A stretch of DNA of 64,000 nt from Alicyclobacillus mali NBRC 102425 (GTDB taxonomy: Bacteria; Bacillota; Bacilli; Alicyclobacillales; Alicyclobacillaceae): positions 1-64,000 of the forward strand of contig NZ_BCSG01000023.1 in assembly GCF_001570745.1 (NCBI RefSeq), written 5' to 3'. Below, piece after piece: positions 56,782 to 64,000 of this stretch. Position 1 is the first letter of the stretch, and the number at the start of each line of letters is the position of its first letter. Below the pieces are notes generated by a model, which worked only from the letters and a program-made list of their open reading frames with translations, searched no databases and was not told the origin of the DNA. The position numbers and the translations under genes are program-made.

Positions 56782-57189
56782 GTGTGGCTTCAGGTGGATC
56801 CCCGTTCTCCCACGCCGGTCTACCAGCAGATTGTGGACGGGATCAAGGGGGCGGTCGCGGCTGGCTGGCTGAAGCCCGGTGATCGCCTGCCCTCGGTGCG
56901 CGATTTCGCCGTCTCCCTCGCCATCAACCACAACACAGTCGCGAAGGCGTATCAAGAGCTCGAGCGAAGCCGCGTCATCGAGGTCGTCCGCGGCCGTGGC
57001 ACGTTCGTGGCGAGCCCCGGGCAGAGGCCGCCCCCGGATGTCGAGGAGCGCATCGAGAAACTCCGCGACACCCTGAGGCTCGCGTGGATTGAGGCCTACC
57101 ACCTGGGCCTTGTGGAGGACGAGTTCGAACGAATGTTTCGCCAGGCGCGTGACGATGCGCGAGGCGGCGAGGGGAAGGAGGGACTGTAA
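56782..57189 (+). CDS. GntR-family regulator, YtrA subfamily
   Basis: 135 residues: N-terminal winged helix (VYQQIVDGIKGAVAAGWLKP, LPSVRDFAVSLAINHNTVAK, RGRGTFVA) and only a short C-terminal tail, as in YtrA-type autoregulators. GTG at 56782 has GGGGGTGA five bases upstream; an ATG six bases earlier is too close to that site. Encoded first in an operon with two ABC transporters, which it probably represses until a cell-wall or membrane drug appears. Confidence 0.9.
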   Translation: MWLQVDPRSPTPVYQQIVDGIKGAVAAGWLKPGDRLPSVRDFAVSLAINHNTVAKAYQELERSRVIEVVRGRGTFVASPGQRPPPDVEERIEKLRDTLRLAWIEAYHLGLVEDEFERMFRQARDDARGGEGKEGL

Positions 57190-58109
57190 TGGAGGCTATC
57201 CTGTCCGTTCGCGAGTTGAAGAAGCGCATCGGCAACCATCTGGCGCTCTCAGCCGCCACGTTCTCGGCGGACGAGGGATCTGTGCACGCGATTTTGGGCG
57301 CCAACGGATCCGGCAAGACCACGTTGCTTCGCGTCCTTGCGGGACTGTACAGGCCGGACGCAGGGGAAATAGCCTGGATAGGCTCTCGCATTGCGCCCTG
57401 GGACCAACCCGAGTGGCGCGCGGCGATGGCCCTCGTGGACCCTGTCATCTCGCTGCCCACGCGCTTCCATCTGGATGACTGGGGGCGGTATGCGGCGCGC
57501 ACGTACCCCCGCTTTGACGCCGATCGGTTTCACAAGCTGGTGAGAAGTCTCGAGCTGCCGACCGACGAGCGCATCCGGCGTTTTTCCCTCGGAATGCGCA
57601 TGCAGGCGAAGCTCGCCCTCGCACTCGCCATGCGGCCGCGCCTCCTCCTGCTCGATGAACCGACCACGGGGCTGGATCCGGTCGTGCAAAGGCAAATCTG
57701 GCAATGGCTGCTCGGCGAGGCAGCCGACGCGGGCTCGACCATCCTTCTGGCCACGCACGACCTCGACGCCATGGAGCGGCTGGCGGACAGCGCCACCGTG
57801 ATGTTCAAAGGGCGCTCCGTATGGTCGGGCCAACTGGAAAACGCGAAGGAGAGTTTTGTCAAAATCTCGGTACGGACAGAGGGAAAACATGCGCTCGACG
57901 CTGAAGGATGGGCGCTCACCTGGGAGCGGGACAGCGGAGACCGATGGAGCGCCATGGTGGAGCGAAACGCCCTCCCACAGCTCATGGCGAAGTTGCGCGA
58001 CGCCGGCGCCGAGCCCGCCGTGTTGCAGGAACGCCTGCCGCTCGAGGAATGGTTTCGCTCGCTCATGAGGAAGGAGGGCTACGCGCGTGACATCGATGGG
58101 ACCACGTAG
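57189..58109 (+). CDS. ABC transporter ATP-binding protein (YtrB-like)
   Basis: 306 residues. Walker A GANGSGKTTLLR, degenerate signature FSLGMRMQAKL, Walker B LLLLDEPTTGLD, H-loop ATHDLDAME, and a long C-terminal part. ATG at 57189 overlaps the gntR stop (TAATG) with AAGGAGG upstream. Forms a pair with the following membrane protein. Confidence 0.92.
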   Translation: MEAILSVRELKKRIGNHLALSAATFSADEGSVHAILGANGSGKTTLLRVLAGLYRPDAGEIAWIGSRIAPWDQPEWRAAMALVDPVISLPTRFHLDDWGRYAARTYPRFDADRFHKLVRSLELPTDERIRRFSLGMRMQAKLALALAMRPRLLLLDEPTTGLDPVVQRQIWQWLLGEAADAGSTILLATHDLDAMERLADSATVMFKGRSVWSGQLENAKESFVKISVRTEGKHALDAEGWALTWERDSGDRWSAMVERNALPQLMAKLRDAGAEPAVLQERLPLEEWFRSLMRKEGYARDIDGTT

Positions 58110-59076
58110 CGCCGTGTGGTGGTACGCGTGGCGTTCCTTGAACGGGTGGCTCATCGCCACGCCGTTTGTCCTGGCGCGCAACTGGATTCTTCCGTTTCTG
58201 AGTCTCGACTCGATGAGCCTGTTGCGCCAAAATCTCGAGCGCACCGCGCTCGGCCAACCCGCGTATCAGCTGGACGTCAGTATCTTCTGGGCCATGTTGT
58301 TAGGCGTGCTCTCGATCGGACTCGTCACGCGCCGCGGATACATCCTGAGCCTGCTCGCCGGACCCATCCGGCGGAAGGACGTGTACGCCATCCACGCGTG
58401 TCTCACAGGCGCTGCGCTCGTGGTGAGCCAACTGTTGGTGCTCCTCTACCTGTGCGCCCTCGACGCCATCGCCGGCATGCCGGCCAGCCCGACGCTGCTC
58501 GTTCACGTGCTCCTGAAGCGGCTCCTCGTCTACCTCGCAGCCTGGAGCCTGGGCGTAGCGGCAGGTGCGACCATCACGAACGTCGCGATGGCATACGTTT
58601 GCGCCCTTGGTGTCGCGAGTTTCCCGGCGTATGCGGCCGCCCTCATCCAGTACGTCAATGCCAAATGGACGATGATGCAATCCATGCATCTATTGCATCT
58701 ATACAGGGACTTGATTCAACTTTCCCCTGTGACGCTGCTCGACACGGTCACGGGCGCGTCTCTTGCGGCGTACGCACTGTGGTTCACCGCGTGGATTGCC
58801 TTCTGGCTGCTGCTCGGAGCCAGGCTGTTCGAACGACTGCCGCTGGAACTGCTGGAGGAAACGTTTCCGTTTCGCGCCTACCACCGTCTGCTGGCCCTTG
58901 GCATCTCGCTGCTCGCGGGCTTCATCCTGGTCGAGTGGGTCGATCACGCGGTCAATCTCGGCCGGGGCAAGGCGGCCGCGATCGAAGCGGTGTTCATCTG
59001 GCTCGTCGGATCCGGGGCAATCTTCGCCGCCTTAGATCGCGCGGGCGTGTACCGAAAGAGGAGGTGGAACCCATGA
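58087..59076 (+). CDS. ABC transporter membrane protein
   Basis: 329 residues with about eight membrane helices (for example FWAMLLGVLSIGLVTRRGYI, LLGARLFERLP region, LLALGISLLAGFILV). No close family signature was recognised apart from the ABC-2-like layout. GTG at 58087 has AGGAGGG eight bases upstream and overlaps the ATPase gene by 23 bases. Its stop overlaps the next ATPase start. Confidence 0.85.
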   Translation: MTSMGPRSAVWWYAWRSLNGWLIATPFVLARNWILPFLSLDSMSLLRQNLERTALGQPAYQLDVSIFWAMLLGVLSIGLVTRRGYILSLLAGPIRRKDVYAIHACLTGAALVVSQLLVLLYLCALDAIAGMPASPTLLVHVLLKRLLVYLAAWSLGVAAGATITNVAMAYVCALGVASFPAYAAALIQYVNAKWTMMQSMHLLHLYRDLIQLSPVTLLDTVTGASLAAYALWFTAWIAFWLLLGARLFERLPLELLEETFPFRAYHRLLALGISLLAGFILVEWVDHAVNLGRGKAAAIEAVFIWLVGSGAIFAALDRAGVYRKRRWNP

Positions 59077-59987
59077 ACGTGTTGCAACTGTTTGACGTCA
59101 CCAAACGCATTGGGCCCCGCGAGATCGTCCGCCAGCTGAATATGAGCGTGCGCGCGGGCGAAGTGTACGGCTTCCTCGGGCCGAACGGCGCTGGCAAGAC
59201 CACGACCATCCGCATGATTGTCGGGCTCATACGGCCCACGCGCGGTGCCATTCAGGTGTGCGGCCACGACGTCGAGCGCGATCCCGTCAGCGCCAAGCGG
59301 CACCTCGGCGCCATCGTCGAAAATCCCGAGATGTACGGGTATCTGACCGGCCGCCAGAACCTGCTCCACTACGCGCGGCTGGCAGGATTGGATCGCATCG
59401 AAGAGCGCATCGAGCGCGTGGCCAAACGCGTCGGCCTCCAGGATCGCATTGACGACAAGGTCAAGCGCTATTCGCTCGGCATGCGGCAACGACTCGGTGT
59501 GGCGCAGGCGCTGATCGCCGATCCGAAGCTGCTCGTGCTCGACGAGCCCACGAATGGGCTCGATCCTGCAGGCATCCGCGAGTTCCGCGAACTCGTGCGC
59601 GCCCTCGCCTCCGAAGGCTTGGCCGTGTTCGTCTCCAGCCACCTGCTCTCCGAGGTCGAGCAGATGTGCGATCGCGTCGCCGTGCTTCAACAGGGCAGGG
59701 TCATCGCCGAGGCGAGCGTGGCGGAGCTTCGCGCAGGAGCTGGCTCCCTGCGCCTGCGCGTGTCTCGGTGGGACGAGGCGACCGCATGGCTCCGGGCGCG
59801 CGGATTCGAAGTCGACGGAAGCGACGCCAGGCTCGTCGTCCATCATCTTGACGACGCCCGTGTCGCGAAGCTCCTTCGCGATCTCGTTGGCGCCGGATTC
59901 GACGTCTACGAAGCGGCGCGCACCGGCGGACTGGAGCAATCGTTTCTCGCGCTCACAGGCGCAGAGTCGGGAGGGGATACGCCATGA
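59073..59987 (+). CDS. ABC transporter ATP-binding protein (second pair)
   Basis: 304 residues: Walker A GPNGAGKTTTIR, Q-loop IVENPEMYGYLTG, signature YSLGMRQRLG, Walker B LLVLDEPTNGLD, H-loop SSHLLSEVE. The FL-N-P/YLTGRQNL features place it with bacitracin (BcrA) or YtrE/YhcH-type exporters. ATG at 59073, overlap of four bases with the preceding gene. Confidence 0.93.
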   Translation: MNVLQLFDVTKRIGPREIVRQLNMSVRAGEVYGFLGPNGAGKTTTIRMIVGLIRPTRGAIQVCGHDVERDPVSAKRHLGAIVENPEMYGYLTGRQNLLHYARLAGLDRIEERIERVAKRVGLQDRIDDKVKRYSLGMRQRLGVAQALIADPKLLVLDEPTNGLDPAGIREFRELVRALASEGLAVFVSSHLLSEVEQMCDRVAVLQQGRVIAEASVAELRAGAGSLRLRVSRWDEATAWLRARGFEVDGSDARLVVHHLDDARVAKLLRDLVGAGFDVYEAARTGGLEQSFLALTGAESGGDTP

Positions 59988-61051
59988 CGCTCTGGCGCGT
60001 CGTGCAAAACGAATGGATGAAACTCGTGCGCCGCAGGCGGCTCGCCGTCGTGGTGGCGCTCGCCCTATGCCTCGTGGGGATGTTTGCGCTCGGGGAGCAT
60101 CATGAGAAGCAAATTTACAGCCGCGTGCCGACCCAGGCAGCATCCGCCGACTGGAAGGCGAACGCCAAGGCCGATCTTGCAGCCGCAGAGGCGCAGCTCA
60201 GCCTGCTCGAACGCCGGTCCCCCACCTCCGCCGGCGCGGCCCAGGCGCTGGCAGCCCTTCAGCAGCGCGTACAGGAGGACCGTTACCGCCTGGCGCATGA
60301 CGTCGGGCCCATCTCGCCCAACCTGTTGAACGGCTGGGCAGAGACGAGTCAGTTTGTGGGCGCCGCCACCAAGACGTTCATCCCGCTGCTCGTCGTGATC
60401 CTCGTCGGCGACATGGTGGCCGGCGAAATGACCCAGGGGACCATCAAGCTGCTGGTGGTGCGGCCCGTGCGCCGGCGCACACTGCTGCTTGGCAAATGGC
60501 TCGTCTCCGTGGCGTCGTCCGCCGCGCTGTCCTTTCTGCTCTGTTTCGCGTTTTTGGGCGTCGCCCTGGCCATCGACGGCCCTCAGGGCGCGATGCAGCC
60601 CGAGTGGCTGAACGTCCACGTGCGATTCTTCACGCAACCTGGCGCCCTTCAACCCACGCCCGTCGCGATGTACGATCACGCCGCGGTCTGGCCGATGTGG
60701 CATGCATTTCTGCTGCAGAGCGCGCTCGTGGCAGGCGCCATGATGGCGGTGGCCTCCATCGCCTTCACCTGCTCCGTCCTCTTTCCGTCCGCGATGGTGA
60801 GCACGTCGGCGGCCATGGGTTCCATCATCATCGGCTTCGTGGTCGCCGCCATGGCGCGCGGCCAATCCTGGGTGAGAATGCTTTTCACCACCCATCTCAG
60901 CCTGTATGGCGATCTCGCCGGTGGCACCGCCTTCACCGTCGGCTCTCCGGTCTCGCTCGCCCAGGGCGTCGCGGTGCTCCTCGTCTGGACCGTGGTGCTT
61001 CTGGCCGCGGCCTTCCTCCGGTTCGGCCGCCAGGACATTCTGAACGCCTGA
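59984..61051 (+). CDS. ABC-2 type permease (second pair)
   Basis: 355 residues. Helix 1 (RLAVVVALALCLVGMFALG), a long outer loop of about 90 residues with coiled-coil character (DLAAAEAQLSLLERRS), then five further helices. The motif GEMTQGTIKLLVVRPVRRRT is typical of ABC-2 exporters of the YhcI/BcrB type. Overlaps the ATPase stop by four bases. Last gene of the gntR operon. Confidence 0.9.
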   Translation: MTLWRVVQNEWMKLVRRRRLAVVVALALCLVGMFALGEHHEKQIYSRVPTQAASADWKANAKADLAAAEAQLSLLERRSPTSAGAAQALAALQQRVQEDRYRLAHDVGPISPNLLNGWAETSQFVGAATKTFIPLLVVILVGDMVAGEMTQGTIKLLVVRPVRRRTLLLGKWLVSVASSAALSFLLCFAFLGVALAIDGPQGAMQPEWLNVHVRFFTQPGALQPTPVAMYDHAAVWPMWHAFLLQSALVAGAMMAVASIAFTCSVLFPSAMVSTSAAMGSIIIGFVVAAMARGQSWVRMLFTTHLSLYGDLAGGTAFTVGSPVSLAQGVAVLLVWTVVLLAAAFLRFGRQDILNA

Positions 61052-61153
61052 GGCACGCCCCGGCTCCTCCTCCGTCTCTCGTTTTTTCTTCTGGATTGGC
61101 TTGCAAATGGCGGCCCGTCCGGCGACGATAGACGGAAGAAAGGAGCCGGGATC

Positions 61154-64000
61154 GTGCAACTTGCCAAATTCTCCATTCGCCGCCCCGTCACCATCACCAT
61201 GCTCATGATTGCGCTCGTCGCCGTCGGCGTCTTTGCGCTCCTCCACCTGCCGGAAGAGCTGTACCCGAAGCTCAACCTACCGGTGGCGGCGGTGGTCACG
61301 TCGTGGAACGGCGCCTCGCCGGAAGAGGTGGAAAAACAGATTTCCCACCCGCTCGAGCAGGCGCTTGAGGGGCTCTCGGGCGTGAACCTGATTGAGTCCC
61401 AGTCGACGGCCGAAAGTTCGCTCGTAATTGTGGAATTCAACTACGGCGTCAACCTGGACGAGGAACTGAACCAGATGCGCAGCCTGGTGAACCGGGTTCA
61501 GCCGGAACTCCCGTCCGACGCCACGACGCCGCTTGTGCAGCAGTTCGACCCCAACAGCCTGCCCATCATGCGCATTGCCGTGTACGGATCGAAGGGCGTT
61601 TCCCTGCAGACCGTGTCCGACGCGACGACCAACGTCGTAGAGCCGGCCATCGAGCGGCTGAACGGCGTGGCGGGCGTCCAGGAGGCTGGCGGGCTCGTGC
61701 GCCAGATCACCGTCCAGGTGGATCCGGACAAGCTGAAGGCGTACCACCTGAGCATCGAGCAGGTGGTGAACGCCATCGCTGCCAACAACCTCTCGGCGGA
61801 TGCCGGACAGGTCCAAAAGGACAACCTCCTCATTCCCCTCCACGTGAGCGGGGAGATTGGATCCGCATCGCAACTTGGAGATCTCGAGATTCCGCTGCCT
61901 CTGCGCGGCGACGTCAAGCTCAAGGACATCGCTCAGATTGAGGACGGCCATGCGCCCGTCGAACTCGTGAGCACGGTGAACGACGCGCCGGCCGTGACCC
62001 TGTCCATTTCGCAGGCGTCCGACGCCAACATCGTGCAGGTGTCGAACGGCGTGTGGCAGGCGCTCCCGTCCATTGAAGCGCAGCTGCCGCCCGGCGTGCA
62101 CCTGGAGGTGCTCACGGACGACGCGCAGCCTGTGCGCGACACCATCCACACCGTGGTCAACCACACGGTGCTCGGGTTCATCTTCGGCATCCTGGTCATC
62201 CTGCTGATCCTGCGCAGCGTGCGCTCCACTATCGTCGTGGCAGTCGCCATCCCCATCGCCACGCTGTCCACCTTCGCGCTCATGGCCGCTGCCGGGCTCT
62301 CCATCAACTCCATCACGCTGGGATCGCTCGCGGTGGGCCTCGGCTCGCTCGTCGACTTCTCCATCGTCGTGCTGGAGTCCATCTTCCGATCTCGCCAGCG
62401 CGGCCTCCGCCCGATGGAAGCCGCCGTGGTCGGCACCGAAGAGGTGGGCCTGGCCGTATTCGTGGCCGCGTGCGCGCAGATCAGCGTCTTTGCGCCGTCC
62501 ATCTTCGTGCCGGGCATCGCCGGACAGTTTTTCAAGCCGCTGTCGCTCACGGTCTCGTTTTCGCACGTGGCCGCGCTGTTCGTGGCGCTCACCTTCACGC
62601 CGATGCTCGCGTCGCGGCTTCTCAAGGGCCGGCGGTTCGACGAGCCGGATCGCCTGCCGGGTCGAGACGCGCCCATGCGCTGGTACGCGCCGTTTGACTG
62701 GTCTGCGCGCTTCATGCACGGGCTGACGGAACTGTACCGCCGTCTGCTCGCCTTCAGCCTGTCGCACCGGAAGACGATTTTCACCGTCACGGCACTCATG
62801 TTCGTGGCGAGTGTGGCCATGGTGCCGAAAATCGGTTTTGAATTGGTGCCGAACGTGGGCGAGGACGAGATGACGGTGAGCGTGCAGACGCCACCCGGCA
62901 CCTCGCTCGCGGCGACGGAGAAGGTGACCAAGCGCGTGGAGGCGCTCGCCCGCGCGCATCTCCACGGGATTCAACAAATCGACGCGCAGATCGGCGGCAA
63001 CTCTTACGCCGCGCTGCCGGCCACCAACCAGGCGACGGTCACCGTGCGGTTTGAGGATTCCGTCTCGAGCCAGCATGTCGAAGCGATGACGTCGCAGTTC
63101 AATCAGCTTGCCCAAGCCATTTCGGGCGCCACGGTCACCGCGGCTGCGGCGTCCGCCAACGGAGCGAGCGGTCCGGCGTCGGATCAGATTTCAGTGCAGA
63201 TTCAGGGCTCTGACGTCGCCACTCTCACACGTCTCGCGAATCAGGTGGCTGCCGCCATGCACCGGGTGCGCGGCCTGGAGGACATTCAAAATGGCGCCAC
63301 AGCGGCCATGCCAAACGTGACGCTGACGCTGGATCCGTCCTCGCTTGCGGAATACGGACTCACGGCGCAAGCCGTGGAAAGCGTGCTGAAGGCGGACGTC
63401 GGTGGGCAAATCGCCTCGACATACGACGTGAACGGCAACACGTACAACATCGTCGTCGAACTGCCGCCGAGCTACGCGCAGAACCTGAACCACCTGCAGG
63501 ATCTGACGGTGGAGAATCAGGCGGGGCAGATGGTCCCGGTCACGAAGCTCGGCACCGTCTCGAACGGATCGGAGCCGCCGAACATCACTCATATCAACGG
63601 GGTTCGCACCGTGGAGGTGACCGCGACGCCGTACGGCGTCACGCAGGGCCGCGCGCAGCTGGAACTCGCCCAGCAACTGAAATCGATTCGCGTTCCGGCG
63701 GGGTACAGCGTGGGGTTCGGCCAAGGCGGGGCTTTCCTCCGCCAGACGATGTTCGACATGCTGTGGGCGTTCGTCTTCTCCGTGGCGCTCTTGTACATGC
63801 TCATGGCGAGCCTGTTCGAGTCCTTGCTCACGCCGTTTGTCATCATGTTCTCGCTGCCGCCGACCTTCATCGGCGCGGCGCTCGGGCTCACGCTCACGCA
63901 CCGATCGCTCAACGTGGACTCGGCCATTGGCGTGATCATGGTGATGGGCCTCGTCGCGAACAACGCGATTGTGCTGGTGGACTACGCCAACCGGCTGCGC
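61154..64000 (+). CDS. RND-family multidrug exporter (AcrB/SwrC-like), truncated by window edge
   Basis: The frame is open from GTG 61154 (AGGAG upstream) to the right edge, 949 codons of a protein expected to be about 1,030-1,050 residues. Layout: FSIRRPVTITMLMIALVAVG (helix 1), porter domain, central block LAVGLGSLVDFSIVVLESI, second porter domain, then helices 7-10 with NNAIVLVDYANRL. Proton-driven export of lipophilic compounds is the family role. The conserved Asp pair of helix 4 is Asp401-Phe402 here, so the second Asp is missing. No membrane-fusion partner is seen upstream. Confidence 0.93.
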   Translation, partial: MQLAKFSIRRPVTITMLMIALVAVGVFALLHLPEELYPKLNLPVAAVVTSWNGASPEEVEKQISHPLEQALEGLSGVNLIESQSTAESSLVIVEFNYGVNLDEELNQMRSLVNRVQPELPSDATTPLVQQFDPNSLPIMRIAVYGSKGVSLQTVSDATTNVVEPAIERLNGVAGVQEAGGLVRQITVQVDPDKLKAYHLSIEQVVNAIAANNLSADAGQVQKDNLLIPLHVSGEIGSASQLGDLEIPLPLRGDVKLKDIAQIEDGHAPVELVSTVNDAPAVTLSISQASDANIVQVSNGVWQALPSIEAQLPPGVHLEVLTDDAQPVRDTIHTVVNHTVLGFIFGILVILLILRSVRSTIVVAVAIPIATLSTFALMAAAGLSINSITLGSLAVGLGSLVDFSIVVLESIFRSRQRGLRPMEAAVVGTEEVGLAVFVAACAQISVFAPSIFVPGIAGQFFKPLSLTVSFSHVAALFVALTFTPMLASRLLKGRRFDEPDRLPGRDAPMRWYAPFDWSARFMHGLTELYRRLLAFSLSHRKTIFTVTALMFVASVAMVPKIGFELVPNVGEDEMTVSVQTPPGTSLAATEKVTKRVEALARAHLHGIQQIDAQIGGNSYAALPATNQATVTVRFEDSVSSQHVEAMTSQFNQLAQAISGATVTAAAASANGASGPASDQISVQIQGSDVATLTRLANQVAAAMHRVRGLEDIQNGATAAMPNVTLTLDPSSLAEYGLTAQAVESVLKADVGGQIASTYDVNGNTYNIVVELPPSYAQNLNHLQDLTVENQAGQMVPVTKLGTVSNGSEPPNITHINGVRTVEVTATPYGVTQGRAQLELAQQLKSIRVPAGYSVGFGQGGAFLRQTMFDMLWAFVFSVALLYMLMASLFESLLTPFVIMFSLPPTFIGAALGLTLTHRSLNVDSAIGVIMVMGLVANNAIVLVDYANRLR

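Noticed and set aside
61277-63115. 612-codon minus-strand frame over the RND exporter
   Set aside because: Antisense to conserved RND motifs; composition of a shadow frame; no ribosome site.

Overview
The window looks like chromosomal DNA of a GC-rich, Gram-positive rod of the Alicyclobacillus type (acidophilic, thermotolerant Firmicutes). Pointers are strong AGGAGG-type ribosome sites, gatCAB-rlmD and pcrA-ligA runs, an aa3 quinol oxidase operon with ctaA, a YtrA-type GntR/ABC operon, DesK/DesR-type kinase-regulator pairs, and a fused aldolase/dehydrogenase for rhamnose as in Bacillus. The genus is an inference from gene content, not from a search. No rRNA genes, IS element or CRISPR array was seen.

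Layout. 1-6.3 kb (minus strand): a sugar operon reading rhaB, rhaEW, aldo/keto reductase, zinc dehydrogenase and an L-fuconolactonase-like gene that runs off the left edge and carries an in-frame TAG. The last three genes are clearly AT-richer than everything else. 6.4-9.4 kb: Dps, a cation/proton antiporter with a terminator-bearing leader, and an AEC-family transporter. 9.4-13.7 kb: a four-gene export-like cassette (small secreted lipoprotein, larger lipoprotein, ABC ATPase, FtsX-like permease) divergent from an orphan OmpR-type regulator with an 11-bp direct repeat between them. 13.7-16.1 kb: decayed DNA (DUF2785 remnant), a coiled-coil protein and a frameshifted alpha/beta hydrolase.

16.1-27.5 kb is housekeeping: gatC-gatA-gatB-rlmD (charging of Gln/Asn-tRNA plus rRNA methylation), a secreted zinc peptidase, and pcrA-ligA (repair helicase and DNA ligase); a gene-free stretch with a terminator may encode an RNA. 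27.6-30.7 kb: two acetyltransferases, an extradiol dioxygenase-like protein, tRNA-Pro(CGG) and an SDR. 30.7-34.4 kb: HesB-like protein, gtrA-regulator-kinase operon, DUF420 protein. 34.5-37.4 kb: SDR, iron alcohol dehydrogenase and aldo/keto reductase in one operon. 37.4-41.7 kb: a membrane-anchored protein paired with a phosphodiester glycosidase, an O-methyltransferase and a D,D-carboxypeptidase. 41.8-46.6 kb: qoxABCD-ctaA, a quinol oxidase with its heme A synthase.

47-64 kb: a uracil-DNA-glycosylase-like protein, a phosphoesterase, an ABC exporter with DesK/DesR regulators, a MarR-controlled antiporter divergent from an MFS exporter, RNase Z, a GntR-controlled double ABC operon with a 29-bp operator, and the start of an RND exporter cut by the right edge. 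The right half is therefore rich in envelope-stress and efflux systems, each with its own local regulator.
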